Part shown: piece after piece, positions 1-10,065 of the stretch
Layout of the letters: each line of letters opens with the position of its first letter
Numbering within the stretch: the first letter of the stretch is position 1
NCBI GenBank assembly: GCA_019653755.1
Contig: BPCL01000001.1
Location: forward strand, 186,001-250,000
Length of the DNA: 64,000 nt
Direction: 5' to 3'
Source of the DNA: Woeseia sp.
Lineage (GTDB): Bacteria > Pseudomonadota > Gammaproteobacteria > Steroidobacterales > UBA11654
Position numbers and translations under genes: made by a program
Notes under the pieces: generated by a model
Told to the model about the DNA's origin: nothing
What the model saw: only the letters and a program-made list of their open reading frames with translations
Database searches by the model: none

Positions 1-823
1 CATTAAGATCGAGCTTCAATAACTGATTCAGAGAATCAGGCAATAGATTACTTTCTCCTTCTTGCAAAAGGTTATGATAAAGGAACTTGGAAAACCAGAA
101 ATAAAGTATCCTTAAGTTAGTCTCTAAATCTTCAGATTTCCAGGAGCCAGCCAGCGCAGAAGGCTTTATTTTTTTTGTAAGAAGGTTCTCTAGATCTTTT
201 GCCACTTGTTGGATTTGACTGTTCAAGTATTCGAACCCAAGATCATTTAGAAGAATTGGCCTTGAGCCAAATATATCAATTATTTGTTCCCAGTTCTGTT
301 CTGGATTCATGGCGCTCAACCAGTTTAATGTTTCTTCTCTAGTTGGCCTATTAACTTCAATAATTTGTACTCTACTGATAATAGTTTTTGGAAGATTATT
401 ATTAGGTTCCGAGATTAAAATTATTAATGTATTTTGAGGCGGCTCTTCAAGAATTTTTAAAAGACTATTGGCCGCAGCTCTGTTCATGGCATGAGCAGGA
501 TTAATGACCGCTACTTTCCCTTTACCTTTTAGGCTGGTGAGTAACATAAAGGATTTTAACGATCTTATTTGGTCTATAGAGATTATCTCTTTGCCTTCAT
601 CAGGGTTAATCAATTTACAGTCAGGGACTTTCCCTTCATTGATATCTTCTTCATCGAGATCAATATTCTCTGCTAAGAAGCTAGCAGTTAAACTCAAAGC
701 AAGCTTTGCTTTACCAATTCCTTGATCTCCTTGTATTAATAAAGCATGTGCGCTTTGATGATCTTCTATAGGCTTAGCTAACTTATTGTATAGTTCATCT
801 AGCCATGACATTTCTTTAATCAT
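1..823 (-). CDS. holB: DNA polymerase III delta' subunit, 3' part beyond the window
   Basis: Clamp-loader subunit that helps load the beta sliding clamp during replication. Translating the reverse strand from an ATG at 823 gives about 274 residues that run off the left edge. A P-loop reading GDQGIGK lies near residue 31, followed by a typical delta' stretch (NPDEGKEIISIDQIRSL), AANSLLKILEEPP, and a sensor-like TIISRVQ. The start overlaps the tmk stop as ATGA, so the two are translationally coupled; tmk-holB is the usual gammaproteobacterial order. The cysteine cluster that normally follows the P-loop helix as a zinc module is absent: only one Cys is seen there. The alternative Met at residue 5 is possible. 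Confidence 0.9.
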   Translation of the reverse strand, partial: MIKEMSWLDELYNKLAKPIEDHQSAHALLIQGDQGIGKAKLALSLTASFLAENIDLDEEDINEGKVPDCKLINPDEGKEIISIDQIRSLKSFMLLTSLKGKGKVAVINPAHAMNRAAANSLLKILEEPPQNTLIILISEPNNNLPKTIISRVQIIEVNRPTREETLNWLSAMNPEQNWEQIIDIFGSRPILLNDLGFEYLNSQIQQVAKDLENLLTKKIKPSALAGSWKSEDLETNLRILYFWFSKFLYHNLLQEGESNLLPDSLNQLLKLDLN

Positions 824-1446
824 ATCTTCTTTTTGATAAATTCTAGTATGTGAGTTTGGATATTTGATTGAACTTGCTCTATTGGTTTAGTTGCATCAAC
901 AATAATCATTCTTTCTTTAAAAATATCTGCTAACTCCAGATAACCTTCTCTCACTTTTTCAAAAAATAACTTGTCTTGAGATTCAAACCGGTCATTGGGA
1001 TTAAGCTTTCTGCGTTTAGAAATAACATCAATAGGGGCATCTAAAAGAAAAGTCAGATCTGGATCAAAGCTACCTTGGATAATTTTCTTGATTTGGTTGA
1101 CTTGTTCAAATCCCAAGCCTCTTCCAAAACCTTGATAAGCAAAGCTAGCATCTGCAAAACGATCACAGATAACCCATTTGCCTTCTTTCAAATTAGGCTT
1201 AATTACTTCGTTGATGTGTTTTTCTCTTGCAGCAAATAGTAGAAGTAATTCACCCATAGGCGAAATAGTGTCATCTTTTTCATACAAGAGTGTCTGCCTA
1301 ATTTTTTCCCCCAATGAGGTGCCACCAGGCTCTCTGGTCATGTGCGTTTTTATATTCTTTTTATTTAGGAGATCGGATATAAATTTTGCATTAGTTGATT
1401 TACCAACACACTCTATCCCTTCTATTGTTATAAATAAGCCTGACAT
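820..1446 (-). CDS. tmk: Thymidylate kinase
   Basis: Phosphorylates dTMP to dTDP with ATP in the cytoplasm, supplying dTTP. The 208-residue protein has the family's usual length. The P-loop is G10-IECV-GKS (residues 10-17), TREPGGT lies at about 38-43, and the catalytic DRF motif at 95-97 is followed by DASFAYQG. The gene lies downstream of acpP and overlaps holB by four bases. In most gammaproteobacteria fabF, pabC and mltG sit between acpP and tmk; here a gap of about 140 bases replaces them. No frameshift or missing motif was seen. Confidence 0.97.
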   Translation of the reverse strand: MSGLFITIEGIECVGKSTNAKFISDLLNKKNIKTHMTREPGGTSLGEKIRQTLLYEKDDTISPMGELLLLFAAREKHINEVIKPNLKEGKWVICDRFADASFAYQGFGRGLGFEQVNQIKKIIQGSFDPDLTFLLDAPIDVISKRRKLNPNDRFESQDKLFFEKVREGYLELADIFKERMIIVDATKPIEQVQSNIQTHILEFIKKKI

Positions 1447-1588
1447 ATATCTCTATTCTAAATTATCATCTTATGAACCTAAGATAATTCTTATTATGCA
1501 TTAAATTTTACGATTTAATTCGAAAATCAAAGAGTAATAAAGAAAGAATTTATTCCTTCAGATCTTCTATAAAAGGGTAGTTGTTTTA

Positions 1589-1822
1589 TTAGTCGGGGGA
1601 CTTATTGATATAGTCGATTGCAGTTTGAACCGTTGAAATATTCTCCGCCTCTTCATCAGAGATTTCTATATCAAATTCTTCTTCAAGTGCCATGACTAGT
1701 TCAACTGTGTCTAATGAATCAGCTCCCAGATCATCTATAAAACTAGATTCATTGTTGATCTCGTCAACGCCAATACCAAGTTGCTCAGCCACAATGCCCT
1801 TAACTCTTTCATCAACGCTCAT
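1589..1822 (-). CDS. acpP: Acyl carrier protein
   Basis: Carries growing acyl chains on a phosphopantetheine arm during fatty-acid synthesis. The protein is 77 residues and strongly acidic, with the attachment motif [10 protein letters not shown] placing the modified serine at residue 36, as in typical AcpP. An SD-like GGGGA lies just before the ATG. It follows fabG by about 70 bases on the same strand, consistent with cotranscription. Length and motif leave little room for another family, although a specialised ACP cannot be told from a housekeeping one by motif alone; the fabG-acpP-tmk order favours the housekeeping role. Confidence 0.97.
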   Translation of the reverse strand: MSVDERVKGIVAEQLGIGVDEINNESSFIDDLGADSLDTVELVMALEEEFDIEISDEEAENISTVQTAIDYINKSPD

Positions 1823-1895
1823 GTAATTCCCCTATATTCAGATATTTTGTATTGTATGAAAAATCATTGTTTTCTCAAGCAATTTTAGACAAATA

Positions 1896-2657
1896 TTATT
1901 CCATGTGCATTCCACCATTCACATGAATAGTTTGACCAGTGATATAAGACCCTGATTTAGAAGCTAAAAAAATAGCAGCTTTAGCAATATCTTCAGGATC
2001 TCCAAATCGATCTAAAGGGATTTTTCTCATCATCGCTTGATTTAGTTCCTGATTGATATCCTTAGTCATATCTGTGGTTATATAACCTGGAGAGATGATA
2101 TTTGCCGTTATTCCTCTGGAGCCTACCTCTAGAGCTATTGATTTCGTAAACCCCTCAAGGGCTGATTTTGTTGCACTATAATGTGCATTGCCTACAGCCC
2201 CTATTGAGCCAACAACAGAACCAATATTAATGATTCTTCCGTGTTTTTTTTTCATCATCCCACCAATAACTGCTTTGGTCATGAAGAACACGGAAGATAG
2301 ATTTGTGTTTATGACCTTATTCCAATCCTCTTCTTTAATTCTCATCATTAGGCTTTCCATGCTAATCCCTGCATTATTTACCAGGATACTGGGTAGCTCA
2401 TCTTTTCCTTTAAGATCTTTCACGACCTGATTAACTTGTGCAGACTCAGAAACATCTAAAACGACACCTCTACCCTTTATCTGGAGTTTCTCGAAACGAT
2501 CTGAGATTGATTGAGCTCCCTCAGGAGTGGTTGCAGTTCCAATCACCAAAGAGCCTGATTGACCAAAAAGGTCAGCTATTGATGCTCCAATTCCTCTAGA
2601 AGCGCCAGTTATAAGTGAAATTTCACTTTTAAGAGAGTAATTATCTAACTCAGTCAT
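1896..2657 (-). CDS. fabG: 3-oxoacyl-[ACP] reductase
   Basis: Short-chain dehydrogenase that reduces 3-oxoacyl-ACP with NADPH in the elongation cycle. Of 253 residues, the nucleotide-binding TGASRGIG lies at 17-24, NNAG at 94-97, catalytic Ser147, and YSATK with Tyr160 and Lys164. The C-terminus ends with ITGQTIHVNGGMHM, typical of FabG. It is directly upstream of acpP, as in fab clusters, but the preceding same-strand gene is an MFS transporter rather than fabD, so the usual fabH/fabD genes are not here. Confidence 0.95.
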   Translation of the reverse strand: MTELDNYSLKSEISLITGASRGIGASIADLFGQSGSLVIGTATTPEGAQSISDRFEKLQIKGRGVVLDVSESAQVNQVVKDLKGKDELPSILVNNAGISMESLMMRIKEEDWNKVINTNLSSVFFMTKAVIGGMMKKKHGRIINIGSVVGSIGAVGNAHYSATKSALEGFTKSIALEVGSRGITANIISPGYITTDMTKDINQELNQAMMRKIPLDRFGDPEDIAKAAIFLASKSGSYITGQTIHVNGGMHME

Positions 2658-2683
2658 ATTTGGATTATACCTTTTGATTAGGT

Positions 2684-3952
2684 CTATCGGTTAGATTCTA
2701 TTTCCTGATCATTAATTTTAAGCATTGAGGATGAGATCAAAGCCACTATTAATAAAACACTAATTAATGCAAAAGGTAATAAATAACCCTGAGTGATATC
2801 GTATAAGACACCTGTCAAATATGGCCCTAAACCACCACCTATAGTGTCGAGAATGTTGATGACACCCATTATCTTTCCCAAGGCTATAATTCCAAATAAG
2901 TCTGCGGTTAATAGTTGGATCAGAGTATAAAGCCCGCCCCACCCTGTTCCATATAGAGCTAGCCCAATCCATATGAAGATAGGATCTTTGAAAAATAAAG
3001 CCAGTACGATAAAAATGGATCCTATAAGCATCACGCCGACCCCTATCAGGAGAACCATTTTTCTTCCAATAACTTCCGCCATCTTACCGCTTAAAACTTT
3101 TCCTATAAATCCACCAAAGAAAATAATAGATACCCCAGTGGCAGCTATTTGAGGGGCGTAGTTTTCTTCTCTCATCAGTAAGAAAACATGACCGGTCATA
3201 GCTAATATGGAATAGAAAGTGCAAAATGCCATCAGTGATAGTAACCAGAAATTTCTCGTGCTCAGAGCTTCCATGAGGGTTAAACCACCTTGCATATTAC
3301 TTTGACTGAACTCTTGTGTTTTTTGTTCTTGCTCTTTTACTAAGTCCTCTGGGCTATCTTTGATAAAAAGCAATAGAAAGGGAATATAACAAAGCGGTAT
3401 GAGGCTTAGCCACACCATTACTTCTCTCCAATCGCCAAGGGTTAAAAGATAAGTATTAATTTGTGGAAATAGACCATTACCAACACTGGTACCAGCTAGA
3501 AGGATCCCAATTGCTAACCCGCGACTGTTATTGAACCATTTTGAAATTAATATGACGTTTACAATCATTCCTGAGATGCAGAGCACAAGACCCATGAGTA
3601 CATGAAGAATATACATATCAGAGAGTGATTGAGCTTGTCCGTAATAAAAGAAAGTAGCTGCAAGAATTAAAAGTCCACTGACCATTAATTTTTTTACACC
3701 AACTTTATCGGCCAACATCCCAGAGAAAAACCCAAAAGCTGCTGTCGACCACAAGGTTAATGCATCCCTTAGCTTAAGGTCTGCTCTCAAAACATCCTGT
3801 CCTGTAATTGCTGTGAGGGACTTAATTATTTCTTCTTCAAAAACATAGAGACCGCCTAATGTTAAGCCATTAGTGAAAGTAATCGTAAGAAAACAAAAAA
3901 ATAGAATAACCCATCGATAGTTTTTTGGATTTTGGGAAATTGTGCTAATCAT
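2684..3952 (-). CDS. MFS transporter, monocarboxylate/OFA-like
   Basis: Twelve-helix major facilitator permease of 422 residues in the inner membrane. The loop between helices 2 and 3 carries the MFS signature GMLADKVGVKK (about 79-89), repeated in weaker form after the central loop as GKMAEVIGRK. The overall layout resembles the oxalate:formate antiporter/monocarboxylate branch rather than drug exporters, but the substrate cannot be read from sequence. It lies 26 bases upstream of fabG on the same strand and is divergent from the VOC gene at 4049. The central loop after helix 6 is hydrophilic, as usual for the fold. Confidence 0.85.
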   Translation of the reverse strand: MISTISQNPKNYRWVILFFCFLTITFTNGLTLGGLYVFEEEIIKSLTAITGQDVLRADLKLRDALTLWSTAAFGFFSGMLADKVGVKKLMVSGLLILAATFFYYGQAQSLSDMYILHVLMGLVLCISGMIVNVILISKWFNNSRGLAIGILLAGTSVGNGLFPQINTYLLTLGDWREVMVWLSLIPLCYIPFLLLFIKDSPEDLVKEQEQKTQEFSQSNMQGGLTLMEALSTRNFWLLSLMAFCTFYSILAMTGHVFLLMREENYAPQIAATGVSIIFFGGFIGKVLSGKMAEVIGRKMVLLIGVGVMLIGSIFIVLALFFKDPIFIWIGLALYGTGWGGLYTLIQLLTADLFGIIALGKIMGVINILDTIGGGLGPYLTGVLYDITQGYLLPFALISVLLIVALISSSMLKINDQEIESNR

Positions 3953-4048
3953 AAATTAATCTTTATTTTTAACTTCATCGAAACATACATTATTCTATAA
4001 TTAATCAAAAGTATTGTTTTTATTTAATTCGGGAATTAGGAGTTCGTT

Positions 4049-4984
4049 ATGCTGAAATCCATATTAATGGTAACCATGCTGGTTACAAATCTCAGTGTCA
4101 CTGAAGATGCTTATGAAGAATATCTTGGTTATAAAGTTGTCGAACAGGGAATAGTAAGTGATTCCCTTGCTACAATTTGGAATGCTGAGGAGATGATTGA
4201 TCATCCGTATACCATCATGCAACCAGAGAGCGGTGCAGAAGTTTATTTACGCTTTATAGAGGATAAGCAAACAACTAACTATAAGCCAGTTGGAACACAC
4301 GGTTGGAATTCTACGGAAATACTGGTAGAAGACCCAGATAATTTAGCTAAAGAATTGGTTAATTCACCTTTTGAAATCATAGGTATGCCATACGACCTAT
4401 ACCCTACTCCTGATGCACCAAGAGCAATGCAGGTACTTGGCCCTTCTGAAGAGATGGTCTATCTTACTCGTATTATTCCAGAGGGATCAGGGTTTAATCT
4501 TGGTTCAGCCCAATCTTACGTGGATCGAGTTTTCATTATGGTTGTTGGTGGTCCTTCAATGGAGGATCTACAGAACTATTACCGGGATACCTTTGATATG
4601 CCTGTGACTGAAGCCTCAGATTGGACTATAGGGGTTATATCCAGATTAAATGATCTACCAGAAGATACAACCTATCCCCTTGCCGTCGCTGAATTTGAAA
4701 AGGATTTCCTTATTGAATTAGATGAATATCCAACAGATTCATGCCAATTCTTCTTTTTTTCACTAATCAAAATCTGTGAAGAAGCAATAGTAGCAAGGGA
4801 AGTAGCCGAAGGTCATCTCCCACCATCGACATCTGTTGTTTCATTTTATGTCGATTCTTTAGATGAAATAGATGTGACTTGGAGGAAAGAGCCAACTGTT
4901 ATTGATTCATTTCCTTACAATAACAGAAGAGTTGGCGTAACTATTGGCGTTGCTGGTGAATGGATTGAATTAATAGAGGAATAA
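4049..4984 (+). CDS. Two-module VOC (glyoxalase-fold) protein, function unknown
   Basis: A 311-residue protein I read as two tandem vicinal-oxygen-chelate modules. Module 1 includes GTHGWNSTEILVEDPDNLAKEL and AMQVLGPSEEMVYLTRI; module 2 begins near VDRVFIMVVGGPSMEDLQNYY. It is paralogous to the broken gene at 27294-28170. That alignment shows that the hydrophobic N-terminus is the first beta strand of module 1 and not a signal peptide, so the protein is probably cytoplasmic. The fold is used by dioxygenases, isomerases, glyoxalases and resistance proteins; no substrate is implied. The start has an AGGAG six bases upstream. Its neighbour is an enoyl-CoA hydratase-like gene on the opposite strand. 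Confidence 0.7.
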   Translation: MLKSILMVTMLVTNLSVTEDAYEEYLGYKVVEQGIVSDSLATIWNAEEMIDHPYTIMQPESGAEVYLRFIEDKQTTNYKPVGTHGWNSTEILVEDPDNLAKELVNSPFEIIGMPYDLYPTPDAPRAMQVLGPSEEMVYLTRIIPEGSGFNLGSAQSYVDRVFIMVVGGPSMEDLQNYYRDTFDMPVTEASDWTIGVISRLNDLPEDTTYPLAVAEFEKDFLIELDEYPTDSCQFFFFSLIKICEEAIVAREVAEGHLPPSTSVVSFYVDSLDEIDVTWRKEPTVIDSFPYNNRRVGVTIGVAGEWIELIEE

Positions 4985-4993
4985 AAGGTAAGT

Positions 4994-5837
4994 CTAGTCT
5001 TCCAAATACTTTTTCTTTTTAAGTATTTTCTCAAATTGGGGATCTTTTTCTTCTAATTGAGACTTAAACGCCTCTTTCATGTCGTCCGTGAAGTTCATTG
5101 CCGTGTTCCACAATGCCACATAGTTCAGAGATTCTTCGATTGAGTGATCTCGATTGTAGTTAATCACTTCCTTTATCCCTGAAATAGCTAGCGGTGATTT
5201 ATTCGCAATTTCTGTGGCCACTGATTCGGCATGATCAATCATGTCATTCTGACTGTCGAATACAGAATTAACTAAGCCGTATTCAAGAGCTTCCTTTGCA
5301 GAGAATCTTCGACCAGTAAAAGCAAGCTCTCTTACCACCCCTTCAGGCATCAAATGAGGTAGTCTTTGCAGGGTTCCAACATCAGCTGCAAGGCCGATAT
5401 TAATTTCTTGTATACAAAAGAAAGCATCATTGGTTGCGTATCTGATATCGCACGCACTCACCATGTCGACTCCGCCACCAATACAGGCACCCTGTATTGC
5501 TGCTATGACAGGCATTCTAGCTTTTTCTAAACAACTAATAGTGTATTGAAGATCTCTAGTGACTCTATAGGAGGCTTCATTCTTTCGACCTAAATTTGCT
5601 TTAAGACTATCCTTTTTAGTTTCACCTTCACTAAAATTAGCAAGATCCATGCCAGCACAAAAGTGTTTTCCTTCAGCCTCAATAGAATCACTCTTGCGTC
5701 ACCTTGATCTGAAATGCTATCAATAAATGTGGGAGTCAGACCAAAAAGCTTTGGTCATTGTGTTTAGTTTTGCCTCTAGATAGTGACACATGAGCTATAT
5801 GTCCTTTTAGTTCAAAGTTAAAACAAGTGTAATCCAT
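4994..5837 (-). CDS. Enoyl-CoA hydratase/isomerase family protein, frameshifted
   Basis: Crotonase-fold enzyme acting on acyl-CoA double bonds, perhaps a dienoyl-CoA isomerase; the exact reaction is inferred only loosely. The downstream 218 residues are open (4994-5650) and contain MPVIAAIQGACIGGGVD (oxyanion region) and DIRYATNDAFF. The N-terminus is readable in other frames up to an ATG at 5837: KLNTMTKAFW, then PTFIDSISDQGDARVIL, then EAEGKHFCAGMDL, with one-base shifts near 5769, 5735 and 5682. Joined, it is about 281 residues, the family's normal length. It starts 5 bases after the NCS1 permease stop. Whether the shifts are real or sequencing errors is undecided. Confidence 0.75.
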
Positions 5838-5842
5838 GGTAA

Positions 5843-7181
5843 TTATTTTAATAGTTTCCTGGCCAGCCAATAAATAACCATGGATGAAATTAGACCGGTG
5901 ATTGCTGGCATAATAAATACAGGTGAGTAGTAAGTGCTGATTGCACCGATCACATAAGCTATAAAGGCTGAAGGATTCCAGCTGACAACTCCATCAAAAT
6001 TACCTTGATGGAATTTTTCTTTATCAATAAGATAATACTCAACTATCACTGGACCAATCAATGGGGGAACTATGCTGGCTAATAATGCCAGGAAAGCGAA
6101 AAAGTATTGATATAAACCTAACCCTAGAATTGTTCCTAAAATTCCACAAATAACGGTCATTACATGCTTAGGTCTTTTTAAGATACTAGATGTTTGAATG
6201 ACGGGAAGATATAAGTTGGCGTCACCTGTTGTCCAAAGTGCAAGACTCATGCCAATAATACCAATCCATCCAATAATCATTCCTTGCTGCATCAAAATAT
6301 TTAAATCAACGCCTAAAAAGACAGAGAATAAAGAGTCATTTGAAACAACACCTCCTAAGGCTCCGAGAATCTGTAAAAACCATTGAGCAATAATGAGAAC
6401 TATGAAAGGTATAGCAATTGCTACCCACCCTTTTTTAGCAAACCTTGTGTATTCAGGCATCACCACTGCTCCGACAATCCAGGAACCGATAACAATATTT
6501 ATAGCCTCAATCGTGGTCATTTGGCTTTCTGCAGTTATGCTGTTGATAGCGACTGAAAGCCTGAAAAACCACCTGCCTGAACTATATTAAGGTAGATAGC
6601 ATAGAGACCTACAAAAACCAGAACAGCCACTGAGGGAATACTTATTCTTTCAAGTCCTTTAACTCCAAAATAAGTTGTTGCGGTATAGAGAATACCAGCC
6701 AAGATAGCTGAAGTAAGAAACGTGGAAGAGGAAAATATTTCAGTTGCCTCAATATTGGGATGAAGTGCTAGAGTCCAAGTTATCCCGAAAGCTCCGACCA
6801 CGATACCCTGCCACCCAATAGTAAGGATAGAGATAAAAAGAACAGGAATATAAGCGCCTACGTTCCCATAGACGTATCTGTAGAGTAACCCACTATTACA
6901 GCTGTTTTGTAGCCGATATAACCAACAATCGCCCCAACAATAAAATTTGCTAAGTTACCCAGAAAGGTTGAAAGGATAATATCTGGCCAGAATGGGATAC
7001 CATTTCCTAACTGGCTTCCAGTAAATAAACCCGTTACTAAAAAGCCCCAGCCAAATGCCAGAGCCAATAAAGGGCCAGTGTTCCTTCTTTGTTCATTGGA
7101 TAATGCTGTTAAAGGATTATCAGCACTGTTTTTTTCTGCTTCTATATCTAATGTCCACCATTCTCTAAGTCTTTGTAACAT
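5843..7181 (-). CDS. NCS1-family permease (cytosine/purine/hydantoin type), frameshifted
   Basis: Nucleobase:cation symporter-1 family inner-membrane permease of about 446 residues once joined. Three open pieces (6858-7181, 6535-6850, 5843-6540) continue one another across one-base losses near 6868 and 6545. The N-terminal piece has RNTGPLLALAFGWGFLVTGLF, characteristic of CodB/PucI-like permeases; later pieces give YGNVGAYIPVLFISILTIGW and a helix-rich C-terminus with about twelve membrane segments in all. The substrate could be cytosine, another nucleobase or a hydantoin; hydantoinase-like genes lie 15 kb away, a weak hint. A near-match to an FNR box lies just upstream (7202-7215). Confidence 0.8.
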
Positions 7182-7251
7182 CTCTAATACCTTTTTAAGG
7201 ATTGATATTTATCTACGAGCAGTCAATTTTAGCATCAATTAGGATTCATAT

Positions 7252-7287
7252 AAAAAAAACCCCAGTCTTTAGACCGGGGTTTTTTTT
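7252..7287. terminator. Rho-independent terminator, potentially bidirectional
   Basis: An A-tract at 7252-7259 is followed by CCCC, A, GTC, a TTTA loop, GAC, C, GGGG and a T-tract, giving a GC stem with one A/C mismatch flanked by A and T runs on both sides. It lies 17 bases past the stop of the TonB-dependent receptor (minus strand) and upstream of the NCS1 permease, so it should separate these two same-strand genes. Confidence 0.85.
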
Positions 7288-7303
7288 GAATGAACTAACG
7301 ACT

Positions 7304-9900
7304 TTAAAAATCGTAAGAAATTCTTATGCCAACATTTCTTGGTCTAAGAGGTGTGACCGAGATTCCTTGGCTTGCCGTGAATAAAGCAAATGAGCTTGGC
7401 GAAGCAAAGTCACTCCATCTTGCACAAGCTGTCCATGCTTCTTCATCGCCAACATTACTGACATAGACTTCCATTCTGATATTATCTCTCTGGATACCAC
7501 CACGTGCATTGATGAGACTATAACTATCGCAAGTTGCGAAGTTACTCTCATCAGCATAGGTTTCACCAAAATAATTAAGATCTGCTCTAAAGAACGTATC
7601 CCAACCATTGTTTAGTGTGTTTTTATATGTAGCACTTAGAGATGCCATATCCTCTGGGTATCTAGGCATTGTGTTACCAGCCATTTGTGAAAAGCCAGCA
7701 AAAGCTGTTACAAAGTTATACTGATAATCATTAAACTCTGAGTCAGCCATACCTAGTGTACCGTTTAATGACCAGTTGTCATTAAGCTGAATATCACCTT
7801 CAATTTCAATTCCTGAAATCTCAGAATCACCCATGGCATTAAAGTTTCTAACATTGTAGTAAGGCGTTGACTGATCCAGCTCAAGTTTTGGAGCACCTAC
7901 TGATGCACAATACCAGTTAGCAGCACCAAGGTCAGCTGCACGACAGTCTTCATTAATAACTGCTGTACTTCTTCCTTTTTGGTTTTCCCAGTCTGCTTGA
8001 TAGACAGCAACCGAAAGATTTACTCTTCCAACGTTTCCTTTCCATCCAAGCTCAATGCTGTCTAATTCTTCCTCTTTTAAGAATCGAGCAACATTTGGTT
8101 GGGTGGCCTTGTACTGAGCAAGCTCTCTGTCAGTAGCATTTGCTACTGCGTCATTAGCTTTACCTGGGAGAACGCCTTTTGAGTAACTAGCATAAAACAT
8201 TGAGCTATCACTAGCTTTATATCTAAGGATTACGCGAGGTAGGATATTATCAAAATTCAATTCATTAATTGAAGACTGTTGAAGAATTTGTTGAATTTCT
8301 TCTTTTTGCCACCTAGCTTCAGCGCTTAGTGTTAATTGTTCATTAATATCATAATCAACAGAGGCATAAATACCCATTGATTGCACATCATCTGAGTTAT
8401 TACCTGAGCCACTATCAACACTGTTACCTGCCCCATATTCAATATGACAACCCCTGCTAGCAAAGTCGAACGGTGCTAATGGCGGTCTAATTGAACCTAA
8501 GAACCATAGTCCTGGAGGTGCCGGAACACCTGGTGCAACAAAGTAACCTGCTACAGGCATGCCAAAGCTGTTCACGCATTCTAGAAGAATTGCACCACCT
8601 TGACCTCTATGAATAAAATGTTGACTGTAACTGTTTGCTCCAACTAGCCACCTAAGATTACTGTCTTGGTTTCCAAGTAACTTAACATCAAAGGTTCTGT
8701 CTCTAGAGATATAAGGGTCTCTCGCTGTGGAATTACTATGAGCTGTATAGTCAAAGTCTCTTACCCACATTGTGCAACTTTGTTATAGCCCCAGCTGGCC
8801 TCAAGAGTCATATCATTACTAAGGTCAAATGTGGTATTCACATTGATCCTATCAATATCTCTTGCCATTCCATACATTCCATCATCCATCATTGGAACTT
8901 GCCCATCAAAGCTTGCAGAGATTGGTAGAGCTGCCATCTTAGCTGCAGCGTTACTGCTCATGATAGCATTCATGTTGATAACATTATTTCCACCAAAATA
9001 GTCAACAGCATCACCTGGTCCTGGGACCATTCCACAAATGTAGTTTAGAGGGTTTACCGATGGGTTTGCTGGATCATTCGTTGTAGCTGATGTTCCAGTA
9101 CAGGTATCGTTCCTGTAACCAAGAATATATCCACCTGCTGGTCCACCATCTCGGTCTTCACTATGAAAGGCTCTTACTTTCATTTTCCAAGTGTCTCCCT
9201 TTGCAACAATACTACCAATGATAGATTTAGTTTCTTCGGCACCCATGTCACCACCGTCTGCAGCAGTGAAAATACCATCTCTGCTGTAGTGTTTGGCGGC
9301 TAGCCTAGCAGATAATCCGTCTGTAATTGGACCTTCCATTGACCCATAGATGACGTATTCACCATCTTCACCAAATAAGAGATCCACGTGTCCCTCGTTT
9401 TCTTCTGAGTTAGGATCTTTCGTGATGTAATTAACAGCACCACCAAAAGTAGATCGACCATAAAGTGCTGATTGAGGCCCTTTAACAACCTCAACTCGCT
9501 CTACCTCTTCTAGAGGTATTGAGTGATATCCACCAATTACATAAATACCATCAACAAACATTGTTGCGATATTTAATGAAGGATCTTCAGAGAGGCTATT
9601 TACATTCATCCCTCTAAATCTCAATTGTGAATTAACACGACCTGGTGCTTGTCCACCTTGTGCTGAATGTTGAAAACCTGCAACTTGCAGTGAGAGATCT
9701 TCTAAGTTTTTAAATCCACTTTCTTGAATGTCTTCAGCTGAAAAAACTGAAATTGCTAACGGGATTTCAGAAAGATTCTCTTGACGTTTTCTTGCGGTAA
9801 CTACTATCTCTTCTAAAGCATCTTGTGCGTAGAGACCTGGAGAAAGAACCCCAGATAAACTCACGAACAAAATGGTTGAAAAAGCTATTAGTTTTTTCAT
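7304..9900 (-). CDS. TonB-dependent receptor, one frameshift
   Basis: Outer-membrane active transporter with an N-terminal plug and a 22-strand barrel, driven by TonB. Signal peptide MKKLIAFSTILFVSLSG then AQDALEEIVVTARKR, the usual plug start and possible TonB box. The plug shows RFRGMNVNS and VEVVKGPQSALYGRSTFGGAVNYITK. The barrel ends in aromatic ISYDF as required for BAM insertion. The two frames (to 8761 and from 8770) join across a one-base loss near 8765, giving about 865 residues. I chose ATG 9900 over 9915 because GGGGAT lies 7 bases before it. Substrate unknown. The promoter region carries a perfect FNR-type box. Confidence 0.9.
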
Positions 9901-9944
9901 AATTTTTATCCCCATATATTCATATATTTAAAAATTGATGCAAT

Positions 9945-9958
9945 TTGATATAGATCAA
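9945..9958. promoter_or_regulatory. Candidate FNR/ANR-type operator
   Basis: The sequence TTGATATAGATCAA matches TTGAT-N4-ATCAA in all ten specified bases. It is centred 51 bases upstream of the receptor start at 9900. Two TATATG hexamers downstream (9926-9921 and 9918-9913, reverse strand) could act as -10 boxes and would place the site at about -38 or -46, close to the -41.5 typical of class II activation. The site is nested in a longer imperfect repeat, GCAAT (9940-9944) with ATTGC (9962-9966). Regulation is inferred from the motif only. Confidence 0.45.
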
Positions 9959-10065
9959 CAAATTGCAAAAGTAATTTTACATGAATAAATTTCTAAAAGA
10001 AATAATGTAATTCCCTAAAAGAATAAAGGCCGTAAATTAGCAAAAATCCAGAAACTCTATAAATA

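Noticed and set aside
1178-1504. Opposite-strand reading frame within tmk
   Set aside because: It mirrors tmk and has no SD or recognisable domain.
4049-4110. N-terminal signal peptide on the intact VOC protein
   Set aside because: The hydrophobic start aligns with the first beta strand of the broken paralogue (ISAVTIPSPDLSKSV), so it is part of the fold.
7202-7215. FNR-like site TTGATATTTATCTA as a separate regulatory call
   Set aside because: One mismatch and a position only 21-34 bases before the NCS1 start, too close for activation; kept only as a note beside the perfect site.
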